Below are positions 1 to 6,612 of a stretch of DNA of 9,812 nt, piece by piece. The stretch covers positions 1-9,812 of the forward strand of contig DASQHM010000020.1 in the NCBI GenBank assembly GCA_035632095.1. The letters run 5' to 3'. Each line of letters begins with the position of its first letter. The stretch's first letter is position 1. Below the pieces are notes generated by a model, which did no database searches, had not been told where the DNA came from, and was given only the letters and a program-made list of their open reading frames with translations. Source of the stretch: DASQHM01 sp035632095 (lineage in GTDB: Bacteria; Pseudomonadota; Alphaproteobacteria; Ferrovibrionales; Ferrovibrionaceae). A program made the translations under genes and the position numbers.

Positions 1-192
1 GCCGCCGTCCCAGGTCAGCCGCCCCGCTGCCGGCTTGAGCAAAATCGCCGCCAGGCGCAACAGGCTCGACTTGCCGCTGCCGTTCGGACCTTCGAGGACC
101 AGAGCGCCACCGGATTCGAGCGCGAAGCTGACGCCCTCGAAAACCAGGCGATCGCCGCGCACGCAGGTCAGCTCATCGCCCGCGAACCTCAT
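1..192 (-). CDS. ccmA: CcmA, haem exporter ATP-binding subunit (5' part only, runs off the window)
   Basis: CcmA is the cytoplasmic ATPase of the CcmABCD complex, which loads haem onto CcmE during c-type cytochrome maturation. Only the first 64 codons are in the window. They show the early part of an ABC nucleotide-binding domain: an N-terminal strand with the CcmA-like VRGDRLVFEGVSF segment (residues 11-23), a Walker A motif GPNGSGKSS (35-43), then the LLRLAAILLKP and GRLTWDGG segments (44-64), which match the usual CcmA pattern of LLR-LAGLL-P followed by a Trp-Asp-Gly turn. The ATG at 192 is preceded by a G-run (201-197 on the plus strand) at a short distance, a modest ribosome-binding site. 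The gene follows the acyl-CoA ligase gene in the same direction, but a 75-bp spacer with a strong hairpin separates them and the function is unrelated, so I treat it as a separate unit. The signature motif and Walker B lie outside the window, and another small ABC ATPase cannot be fully excluded. Confidence 0.82.
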   Translation of the reverse strand, partial: MRFAGDELTCVRGDRLVFEGVSFALESGGALVLEGPNGSGKSSLLRLAAILLKPAAGRLTWDGG

Positions 193-226
193 GCGGCCCC
201 CGTCTAAATAGCACGCCTCAACTTTA

Positions 227-255
227 CCCTCTCCGCCCGCTTGCGGGGGAGAGGG
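227..255. repeat. Strong palindromic intergenic repeat / hairpin
   Basis: An almost perfect palindrome lies in the 75-bp gap between the ligase stop and the ccmA start. CCCTCTCC (227-234) pairs with GGAGAGGG (248-255), and CCCGC (236-240) pairs with GCGGG (243-247). Only G235 is bulged, and TT lies at the centre (an effective CTTG loop). No T-run follows on the minus strand (the next bases read TAAAGTTGAG), so it is not a classical intrinsic terminator, although a 13-bp GC-rich stem could still end or stabilise the operon transcript. From memory, CCCTCTCC-type palindromes of this form are scattered in large numbers between genes in many alphaproteobacterial genomes, so a REP-like dispersed repeat is the favoured reading. 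Confidence 0.7.
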
Positions 256-267
256 GAAGAGGCAGCG

Positions 268-1509
268 TCACTTGTAGGTGCGGAGGTCGGCGATGACCTT
301 GCCGTCATTCGGCAGTTCGCCCGGCCGGACGAACGTCACCTGGCCGCGCAGCTTGCACACGGCCTGCACGGTGGCGGCAATGGCGCCGGCATCGGCGCTG
401 CTGTCCTTCACCTCGCAGCGCAAGGTCATCTCGTCGATGTTGTCGCGGCTGGTCACTTCGAGCCGCGCCTTGACGATTTCCGGATGGCGCGCCGTCACCT
501 GCGCCACCTGGCTCGGGTGCACGAACATGCCCTTGACCTTGGTGGTCTGATCGGCGCGGCCCATCCAGCCTTTGATGCGCATGTTGGTGCGCCCGCAGGG
601 GCTGGCGCCGGCCATGACCGCAGACAGATCGCCGGTGGCGAAGCGGATGAGCGGATAGACCGGGTTGAAAGTGGTCACCACCACCTCGCCCACGTCGCCT
701 TCGGACACCGGATCGCCGGTTCCCGGGCGCACGATCTCCAGCACCACGCCTTCGTCGACGATCATGCCTTCCATGGCGCGGCTTTCGTAGGCGATCAGTC
801 CGAGATCGGCGGTGCCGTAGTTCTGCAGCACGAAAACGCCGGCCGCGTTGATCTCGGCGCGGAGCGAGGGCGGCAGTGCCTCGCCGCCGACCACGGCGAG
901 CTTGAAGCACGACGTGTCGACGCCCGCCTCGCGGCCCTTTTCCAGCAGGATCTTCAGGAACGACGGCGTGCCGCAGTAGCAGGCCGGTCGGAGATCGGCG
1001 ATGGCCTGCAGTTGCAGTTCGGTGTTGCCGATCCCGGCCGGGAACACCGGGCAGTTCAGCGCGTGCGCGCCGGTCTCCACGATCATGCCGGCCGGCGTCA
1101 GATGATAGGAGAACGTGTTATGCACCAGCATGCCGGGCCGCAAGCCGGCGGCCCACAGCGGCCGGGCGAAGCGCCAATGATCGGCAACGCCGGAATCCGG
1201 CTCGTAGATCGGGCCGGGCGACTGGAACACGTGGGCCAACCTGGTCACGGGCCAGGCTTCCAAGCCGCCGAACGGCCGGCGCTTCGCTTGCGCGTCCTTC
1301 AGTTCCGACTTGCGCGTCACCGGCAGCGCGGCAAGCGCCTTCGGCGTTGTGATCGCAGCGGCGTCGACGTTCGCCAGAACCTCGCGGTAGTAGACGGAGT
1401 TTGCCTTGGCATGGGCGACCGCCTTGGCGAGCTGCTTGCTCTGGGCACGCCGCCGCGCCGCGGGCTTGCGCGTCTCCAGGCGATCGTAGTGCTCGCGGTC
1501 TTCGTTCAT
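268..1509 (-). CDS. Phenylacetate-CoA-ligase-like (PaaK family) adenylate-forming enzyme
   Basis: A 413-residue protein of the PaaK branch of the ANL superfamily, whose members make acyl-AMP and then an acyl-CoA thioester in the cytoplasm. Visible landmarks are the segment VVGGEALPPSLR (206-217), the A5-like YGTADLG (231-237), IRFATGDLS (288-296), the hinge region GRADQTTKVKGMFVHPSQV (317-335) and the C-terminal NDGKVIADLR (401-410), whose Lys404 sits where the adenylation lysine is expected. The length is close to the usual 430 or so. The phosphate-binding loop is odd: where PaaK has a Ser-Ser-Gly-Thr-Thr-Gly-type sequence, this protein reads FQSPGPIYEP (95-104). The start at 1509 overlaps the livF stop as ATGA, which fixes it and implies translational coupling; the frame stays open far upstream inside livF, but that extension is spurious. 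It is the last gene of the transporter operon. The natural acid is unknown. The family call is firm; the catalytic competence and the substrate are not. Confidence 0.9.
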   Translation of the reverse strand: MNEDREHYDRLETRKPAARRRAQSKQLAKAVAHAKANSVYYREVLANVDAAAITTPKALAALPVTRKSELKDAQAKRRPFGGLEAWPVTRLAHVFQSPGPIYEPDSGVADHWRFARPLWAAGLRPGMLVHNTFSYHLTPAGMIVETGAHALNCPVFPAGIGNTELQLQAIADLRPACYCGTPSFLKILLEKGREAGVDTSCFKLAVVGGEALPPSLRAEINAAGVFVLQNYGTADLGLIAYESRAMEGMIVDEGVVLEIVRPGTGDPVSEGDVGEVVVTTFNPVYPLIRFATGDLSAVMAGASPCGRTNMRIKGWMGRADQTTKVKGMFVHPSQVAQVTARHPEIVKARLEVTSRDNIDEMTLRCEVKDSSADAGAIAATVQAVCKLRGQVTFVRPGELPNDGKVIADLRTYK

Positions 1510-2321
1510 GCCAGCCAGCGTTTGCGCCGCCGATAGTGCTTCACGTGACGATAGCTCATGCGCCCCCCGGCGCCGAGACCGAGATAAAACTCCTTCACGT
1601 CCTCGTTCTCGCGCAGATCGGCCGCGTCGCCGTCGAGAACGATGCGGCCGTTCTCCAGAATGTAGCCGTAGGACGCGAAACGGAGCGCCATATTGGTGTT
1701 CTGCTCGGCGATCAGGAAGCTCACCTTCGCATCCTGGTTCAGCCGGTGCACGATTTCGAAAATCTCCTCGACCAGTTGCGGCGCCAGGCCCATGGACGGC
1801 TCGTCGAGCAGGATCATGCGCGGTCGCGCCATCATGGCGCGTCCGATCGCGGTCATTTGCTGTTCGCCGCCCGAGGTGTAGCCGGCGATGCTCTTGCGCC
1901 GTTCCTTCAGGCTCGGGAAGTAGCCGTAGACCATGTCGAGATCTTCCGCGATGCGGACACGATCGCGCCCGCGCGTGAACGCGCCGGTCAGCAAGTTCTC
2001 CTCGACCGTCAAATGGCCGAAACAATGGCGGCCTTCCATCACCTGGATCACGCCGCGGCGCACCACTTCCGGCGGCGACAGCTTGTCGATGCGTTCGCCG
2101 GCGAATTCGATGCTGCCTTTGGTGACGTCGCCGCGCTCGGAACGCAGCAAGTTCGATATGGCCTTGAGCGTGGTGGTCTTGCCGGCGCCGTTGGCCCCGA
2201 GGAGGGCGATGACGCCCCCCTCGGGAACCTGAAGCGATACGCCCCGCAACACCAGGATAACGTGATCGTAGATCACCTCGATGTTGTTGACCGCCAACAG
2301 CGGCCTCGGTCCATCACTCAT
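1506..2321 (-). CDS. livF: LivF-type ABC transporter ATPase with basic C-terminal tail
   Basis: One of two ATPases of the HAAT/LIV-type importer encoded here, acting on the cytoplasmic face of the permease pair. In the 271-residue form the motifs are Walker A GANGAGKT (42-49), Q-loop Gln93, signature TSGGEQQ (149-155) and Walker B MILLDEP (169-175). The switch segment AEQN (205-208) has Gln where many ABC ATPases have His, which is normal for LivF. The protein extends past the usual LivF end (YLGLG, 246-250) with a strongly basic tail, SYRHVKHYRRRKRWLA (256-271), absent from E. coli LivF but, as I recall, common in LivF proteins of ligase-linked operons. I prefer ATG 2321 (MSDGPRPLLAVNN) because family members start close to this strand; a GTG at 2345 in the same frame would add eight residues, and neither has a clear ribosome-binding site. 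The 3' end overlaps the next gene by 4 bp. The true cargo may not be branched-chain amino acids. Confidence 0.93.
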   Translation of the reverse strand: MSDGPRPLLAVNNIEVIYDHVILVLRGVSLQVPEGGVIALLGANGAGKTTTLKAISNLLRSERGDVTKGSIEFAGERIDKLSPPEVVRRGVIQVMEGRHCFGHLTVEENLLTGAFTRGRDRVRIAEDLDMVYGYFPSLKERRKSIAGYTSGGEQQMTAIGRAMMARPRMILLDEPSMGLAPQLVEEIFEIVHRLNQDAKVSFLIAEQNTNMALRFASYGYILENGRIVLDGDAADLRENEDVKEFYLGLGAGGRMSYRHVKHYRRRKRWLA

Positions 2322-2373
2322 GGCGCATCGCTCATGTCGGCTCACTCAACGCGGCAGCAACGAAGCGACGGAC

Positions 2374-3711
2374 TTAGCTTTCCTTAGAGCAGTCGCGCGG
2401 CGTGATGCCCTTTTCCTTGGCATATTGCGCCGCCGATTCCTCGATCATCGGACGCACCACCGACTTGTCCGGCGTGATCCAGTCGCTGACGAACTTCCAG
2501 GTCTTGCCGTCCCATTGCTGGATCTTGATCTTTCCGCCGCCTTCGTGGTCGGCGCAGGAGAGGTGGAAGGGCGTCATCAGCCCGTCGAACCCGAGCTGCT
2601 TCAGCCGCGCCTCGGTGAGGTTTAGGTTCTCCAGGCCCCAGCGCACCTGCTCGCCGGTCATCGGCTTGTTGCCGTACTTGTTCATGGCGGTACGGATGGC
2701 CTCCGTAGCCAAGAGCCCGTTGATGACGCCGCGGTTATAGAGCACCTCGCCCACCTTCTCCTTGGTGGTCTTGCCCTGGCCGCTGCCGTAGACGTATTTC
2801 AGAATGTCCTGGATCACGGCGAAGTTCTGGCCGGCGGCGTGGAACGAGCTGCTCTCGTAGCCGACCGCGCCTTCGCCCGCGGGAACCACATCGGGCTCGG
2901 CGCCGCTCCACCACACGCCGATGAAGTGATCGCGCGGATAGCCGACCGCGGCGGCTTCCTTGATGGCGGTCGAATTCATCACGCCCCAGCCCCAGAGGAA
3001 CGTCCAATCAGGCTTGGTCTGGCGCGCGAGCTGTAACCACGTGGACTTCTGCTCGATGCCGGGCGCCGCGACCGGGAACTTGTCGAACACGAAGCCGTAT
3101 TTCTTCGACAAGGCTTCGAGCACCGGAATCGGCTCCTTGCCGTAGGCGATGTCGATGTACACAAGGGCGATCTTTTTGCCCTTGAGCTTGTCGATGCCGC
3201 CTTCTTTCTGCGCCACGTACTGGATCAATGCATCGGCGTTGCTCCAATAGGTGGCGACGGCCGGAAAGATCCACGGGAAGACGCGGCCATCCGCCGCGTC
3301 GGTGCGCCCATAGCCCATGGACAGCACCGGGATCTTGTCCTGCGCCGCGCGCTCGATCAGCGCATAGGTGATGCCGGTCGAGAGCGGACTGAACAGAGCC
3401 GCACCGGTTGGGCCCTTGTGCTTCAGGCGCTCATAGCACTCGACGCCGCGGTCGTTGTTGTACTGGGTGTCGCATTCCTCGCTGGCGATCTTCACCTTGT
3501 TGATGCCGCCGTCGCGGGCGTTCAGCAGGGCGAGATAGTCGGCCTGGCCATCGGCGAACGGAATGCCGTTCGGTGCATACGGGCCCGAGCGATACACCAG
3601 CAGCGGCATGAACTGTTCGTTCTGGTCGTCGGCCATTGCCGTGCCGATCATCCAACTGCTCGCGGCAATCGCTGCACCGACGAGCGTCAATCCCAATCGT
3701 CGCAACATCAT
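2374..3711 (-). CDS. Periplasmic substrate-binding protein of the HAAT/LIV-type importer
   Basis: A secreted type I periplasmic binding protein (Peripla_BP_6/LivK-like) that captures the substrate and delivers it to the LivHM-type permeases. Residues 1-27 form a Sec signal peptide: MMLRR, a hydrophobic core, then AMA before DDQ as the likely signal peptidase I site. The mature part opens with FMPLLVYRSGPYAPNGIPFA (34-53), corresponding to the ligand-lobe start of the family, and contains GKKIALVYIDIAYGKEP, the LWGWGVMN segment and GVWWSGAEPD. At 445 residues it is longer than E. coli LivK (about 370), matching a longer subfamily that I recall beside acyl-CoA ligases. It has Cys residues in the EECDTQYNNDRGVEC region and in SCADHEGGG, which could form disulfides in the periplasm. 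Two ATGs lie at 3711 and 3708; the second is 7 nt from a perfect GGAGGT and is probably the real start (444 residues). The ligand cannot be deduced by eye. Confidence 0.93.
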   Translation of the reverse strand: MMLRRLGLTLVGAAIAASSWMIGTAMADDQNEQFMPLLVYRSGPYAPNGIPFADGQADYLALLNARDGGINKVKIASEECDTQYNNDRGVECYERLKHKGPTGAALFSPLSTGITYALIERAAQDKIPVLSMGYGRTDAADGRVFPWIFPAVATYWSNADALIQYVAQKEGGIDKLKGKKIALVYIDIAYGKEPIPVLEALSKKYGFVFDKFPVAAPGIEQKSTWLQLARQTKPDWTFLWGWGVMNSTAIKEAAAVGYPRDHFIGVWWSGAEPDVVPAGEGAVGYESSSFHAAGQNFAVIQDILKYVYGSGQGKTTKEKVGEVLYNRGVINGLLATEAIRTAMNKYGNKPMTGEQVRWGLENLNLTEARLKQLGFDGLMTPFHLSCADHEGGGKIKIQQWDGKTWKFVSDWITPDKSVVRPMIEESAAQYAKEKGITPRDCSKES

Positions 3712-3715
3712 CGTT

Positions 3716-3721
3716 ACCTCC
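3716..3721 (-). promoter_or_regulatory. Strong Shine-Dalgarno of the binding-protein gene
   Basis: GGAGGT on the minus strand is a near-complete anti-16S match. It lies 4 nt before the ATG at 3711 and 7 nt before the ATG at 3708, favouring the latter. Genes upstream in the operon have weaker sites, which fits the usual need for excess binding protein over membrane components. Confidence 0.75.
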
Positions 3722-3818
3722 CATTCAGTGATTCTGCTGTCACACGCTCATTGAGCCCCCGGCCCGGAAACTTAGCATGGCTCATGCTTTGGGGCCAATT
3801 GCCTCAGGCTTCCGCGAC
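3722..3818 (-). other. Intercistronic gap with two small palindromes
   Basis: This is the largest gap within the operon, between the oxygenase stop and the binding-protein Shine-Dalgarno. It contains AGCATG-GCT-CATGCT (3774-3788) and the 11-bp palindrome GCTCA-T-TGAGC (3746-3756); both include GCTCAT. A GC-rich block (GAGCCCCCGGCCCGG, from 3753) lies between them. The palindromes could be mRNA hairpins that stabilise the downstream message, or an operator for an internal promoter. I see no convincing -35/-10 pair and no T-run terminator. Confidence 0.35.
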
Positions 3819-4634
3819 TCAAAACGCCACAAGCGCCGGAAAGTATTTTCCGATCAAGCCCTGATAGTAAGGCTTTAGTTCGCGTGCGTCGGGCTTCGCT
3901 TCGCCCTTGGAATAGAGATCGTAGGGGTTGAATTTTCTGACCCACGCGAACATTTCGCGATCGTGCTCGTTCATCAGATAGGCGTATTCGCCCTCGCGAT
4001 GCGCCGCGTAGAAGGAGTGATAGCGCAGCATATAGAGCGCCGGCTCGGGCAGGTACGGCCTAGCCACGTGATAGAAGTATTCGTCATGGCCCCAAGACAT
4101 ATCCACCTGGTCGAGGCCGCAATGTTCCGCATAGACCCCGAGCCGTGTCGCATATTGCGGACTTTTCGCATCGGGATTGTCGGCAAGAAATTCGGCGAAC
4201 ACGATCTTGTCCGAATAGGCGCAGCCGGTCGGGAACGTATCGCCGACCACGGCCCATTGCGGTTCACCCCAAAGCCACAGCACCTTGCCGAGATCGTGCA
4301 CCAGCCCAGTGAGCTGAAACCAGTCGGGATGGCCGTCGCGGCGGATCGCTTCGGCGGTTTGCAGATTGTGTTCGATCTGGCTCAAGTCCGTATCGGGATC
4401 GCTGTCGTCGACCAGCGTGTCCAGGTATTCGAGCGCTTCCCAAATGCCCATGCGGATCTTGGTTAGGCCCAGATATTGCCGCTTTTTCTGCTGCACGAAG
4501 TCGCGGGTCTGATGCTCATGGTTCAGGCGGTAGAACTCGCGCACCACTGGCGCGACCTCCTTGCCGTAATTGCGGAACGCATCCGTCTTCCGGTTCGGCT
4601 CGTAGCGGGTCGGCGTGTCGGGCGGATTGCTCAT
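3819..4634 (-). CDS. MIOX: myo-Inositol oxygenase (MIOX) family diiron oxygenase
   Basis: A 271-residue cytoplasmic HD-fold oxygenase. MIOX enzymes use a mixed-valent Fe(II)/Fe(III) centre and O2 to cleave myo-inositol to D-glucuronate. Aligned by eye to mammalian MIOX, all six iron ligands are present: His89, His113-Asp114 (LTGLVHDLGK), His183 (SWGHDEYFYH), His206 (RYHSFY) and Asp239 (FNPYDLYSK). Residues known to contact inositol are kept too: Arg21 in FRNY, Asp76 in DDSDPD, Lys117, Asp132 in VVGDTFPTGC, Ser207 and Lys243. The C-terminal PYYQGLIGKYFP also matches the family, and the length is close to the animal enzyme (about 285). The start at 4634 (MSNPPD) lies 7 bp after the livM stop with no obvious ribosome-binding site, implying translational coupling; an upstream in-frame extension only reads the end of livM out of frame. 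Its place inside a LIV-type transporter operon is unusual. Family and metal site are near certain; inositol as the actual substrate is an inference. Confidence 0.93.
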   Translation of the reverse strand: MSNPPDTPTRYEPNRKTDAFRNYGKEVAPVVREFYRLNHEHQTRDFVQQKKRQYLGLTKIRMGIWEALEYLDTLVDDSDPDTDLSQIEHNLQTAEAIRRDGHPDWFQLTGLVHDLGKVLWLWGEPQWAVVGDTFPTGCAYSDKIVFAEFLADNPDAKSPQYATRLGVYAEHCGLDQVDMSWGHDEYFYHVARPYLPEPALYMLRYHSFYAAHREGEYAYLMNEHDREMFAWVRKFNPYDLYSKGEAKPDARELKPYYQGLIGKYFPALVAF

Positions 4635-4641
4635 GGCGTCG

Positions 4642-5706
4642 TCAATGCGGGAACGGCCAGAGCCGGAGTTTCTCCTTGCCGATCTGCCAGAGGCGCGCAA
4701 GGCCGTGCGGCTCGACGATCAGGAAGAAGACGATCAGCGTTCCGAACACCACGAATTCGAGATTGGTGCCGGCGGCGGTGCCGATGTGCACACCGAACAG
4801 TTCGGGAAGGTTGGAGAGCAGGATCGGCAGCAGCAGGATGAAGGCGGCGCCGAGGAACGAGCCCAGGATGCTGCCGAGGCCGCCGATGATGACCATGAAC
4901 AGCACCTGAAACGAGCGGTCGAGGTCGAACGCGCTCGGATCGACCGAGCCCAGGTAGACGAAGGCCCAGAGCGCGCCGGCGATGCCGATGTAGAACGAGC
5001 TAACGGCGAAGGCGAGCAGCTTGGTGCGCAGCGGCCGGATGCCGATGATCTCGGCGGCGATGTCCATGTCGCGGATCGCCATCCAGCTTCGCCCGATATT
5101 GCCGCGCACGAGATTCTTGGCCAGCAGCGCCAGCACCGCGACGATGGTCAGCGTCAGCAGATAGCGGCTGACGGGGCCGCTGAACCGGAACCCGAACATG
5201 ACGATCTCGGGCGAGCTGATGACGCCGGAGGAACTATCGTTGGTGAACCACGGCACGTGGGAGAACAGCCACTCCAGGAAGAACTGCGCCGCCAGGGTGG
5301 CAACGGCGAGATAGAAGCCCTTGATGCGAAGCGACGGCAGTCCGAACAGGATGCCGACGCATGCCGCCACCAAACCCGCCAGCAGGAACACGACGACGAC
5401 GTTCAGTCCCGGAATTCGGATCGCCAGGTTGTAGGCGGTGAACGCGCCGACCGCCATGAAGCCGCCGGTGCCGAGCGACACCAGGCCGGCGTAGCCGGTG
5501 AGCAGGTTCAATCCGATGGACGCCAGCGCATAGATGAGAAACGGCGTCAGGATCGTGCGCAGCCAATATTCGTTGGCGGCGAACGGCACCACCAGGAACG
5601 CGACGGCCAGGATCGCGATCGCGCCGATGCGGTCCTGCAGAATGGGAAAGATGGCCTGATCGGCGGCGTAGGACGCCTTGAACTGGCCGGCTTCGCGGTA
5701 AAGCAT
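4642..5706 (-). CDS. livM: LivM-type inner-membrane permease
   Basis: The second transmembrane subunit of the HAAT/LIV-type importer (BPD_transp_2 family), 354 residues. A cytoplasmic N-terminal segment (MLYREAGQFKASYAADQ, 1-17) precedes a series of hydrophobic helices starting near residue 28. Family landmarks are LNLLTGYAGLVSLGTGGFMAVGA (67-88 region), the LRIKGFYLAVATLA segment (126-139), the cytoplasmic coupling loop GNIGRSWMAIRDMDIAAEIIGI (202-223 region) and IIGGLGSILGSFLGA (273-287). The C-terminus, EPHGLARLWQIGKEKLRLWPFPH (332-354), is longer and more basic than in E. coli LivM and, as I recall, typical of the ligase-linked subtype. The ATG at 5706 follows the livH stop by 9 bp. It would pair with the LivH-type protein to form the membrane channel. 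Confidence 0.94.
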   Translation of the reverse strand: MLYREAGQFKASYAADQAIFPILQDRIGAIAILAVAFLVVPFAANEYWLRTILTPFLIYALASIGLNLLTGYAGLVSLGTGGFMAVGAFTAYNLAIRIPGLNVVVVFLLAGLVAACVGILFGLPSLRIKGFYLAVATLAAQFFLEWLFSHVPWFTNDSSSGVISSPEIVMFGFRFSGPVSRYLLTLTIVAVLALLAKNLVRGNIGRSWMAIRDMDIAAEIIGIRPLRTKLLAFAVSSFYIGIAGALWAFVYLGSVDPSAFDLDRSFQVLFMVIIGGLGSILGSFLGAAFILLLPILLSNLPELFGVHIGTAAGTNLEFVVFGTLIVFFLIVEPHGLARLWQIGKEKLRLWPFPH

Positions 5707-5715
5707 GTCCGGCCC

Positions 5716-6597
5716 CTAGACCCGCTCGATGATGCGTTCGCCGAACAAGCCCTGCGGCCGCACCATCAGGAACAGCATGGCCAGCATGTAGGCGAACCAG
5801 GTCTCGATGCCGCCGCCGACGAACGGCCCGAGAAACACCTCCGACAGTTTTTCCCCGGCGCCGACCAGCAGGCCGCCGACGATGGCGCCGGGGATCGAGG
5901 TGAACCCGCCCAGGATCAGCACCGGCAGCGCCTTCAGCGCCACCAGCGCCACGGAAAACTGCACGCCGAGGTTCGAGCCCCACATGATGCCGGCGACGAA
6001 GGCGACGATGCCGGCTGCCGTCCACACGATCACCCAGATCTGCTTCAACGGAATGCCGACCGACATGGCGGCCTGGTGATCGTCGGCGACGGCGCGGAGC
6101 GCGCGGCCGATGCGCGTCTTCTGGAAGAAGAACGCGAGCCCCGCCACCAGCGATCCGGCCACGGCCGCGGCGATCAGATCGAACTTGTCGATCTGGATGC
6201 CGAGGACATCGACCGGCCCTTGCGGGATGCCGAGCATGAGCGGGTGGACGTCGGCGCCCCACATGGCCTGGCCGATGCCGTTCAGGAAATAGGCGATGCC
6301 GATGGTAGCCATGAACATGATGATCTGTTCCTGGTTCACCAGCGGGCGAAGCACCAGCCGTTCGACCACGATCGCCAGCACCACCATGGTGACGATAGTG
6401 GCGATCGCCGCCGCCCAGATGGCGAAGCCGTGTTCGAGCAGGCCGACAAAGGTCAGCGCCGCGAACAAGACCATCGCTCCTTGAGCGAAGTTGAACACGC
6501 CGGACGCCTTGAAGATCAGCACGAAGCCGAGCGCCACAAGCGAATACATCACGCCGGAGAGCAGGCCGCCGATCAGAACCTCGAAGAAGAATTCCAT
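5716..6597 (-). CDS. livH: LivH-type inner-membrane permease
   Basis: The first transmembrane subunit of the importer, 293 residues, usual LivH length. It is almost wholly hydrophobic, with about eight predictable membrane spans. Diagnostic segments are LIGGLLSGVMYSLVALGFVLIFKASGVFNFAQGA (8-41, listed only as the LivH N-terminal signature region), the cytoplasmic coupling loop with GRALRAVADDHQAAMSVGI (164-182), LGGFTSIPGAIVGGLLVG (229-246) and the terminal VRPQGLFGE (279-287). The ATG at 6597 lies 15 bp after the livG stop, with a purine-rich AGGGGAAG in the gap that can act as a ribosome-binding site. It forms the translocation pathway with the LivM-type protein and is driven by the two ATPases of the operon. 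Confidence 0.95.
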   Translation of the reverse strand: MEFFFEVLIGGLLSGVMYSLVALGFVLIFKASGVFNFAQGAMVLFAALTFVGLLEHGFAIWAAAIATIVTMVVLAIVVERLVLRPLVNQEQIIMFMATIGIAYFLNGIGQAMWGADVHPLMLGIPQGPVDVLGIQIDKFDLIAAAVAGSLVAGLAFFFQKTRIGRALRAVADDHQAAMSVGIPLKQIWVIVWTAAGIVAFVAGIMWGSNLGVQFSVALVALKALPVLILGGFTSIPGAIVGGLLVGAGEKLSEVFLGPFVGGGIETWFAYMLAMLFLMVRPQGLFGERIIERV

Positions 6598-6612
6598 CGC
6601 CGCCGCTTCCCC

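Noticed and set aside
241..1536. A 431-codon open frame on the plus strand
   Set aside because: Antisense to the PaaK-like ligase, His/Arg/Ala-rich and without recognisable domains; a GC artefact.
1510..2025. N-terminal extension of the PaaK-like ligase into livF
   Set aside because: The extension reads livF out of frame as Arg-rich sequence; the ATGA overlap at 1509 is the natural start.
4635..4700. 22-residue N-terminal extension of the MIOX-like protein
   Set aside because: It is the end of livM in another frame, Arg/Ser-rich and unlike MIOX; the ATG at 4634 gives a normal N-terminus.
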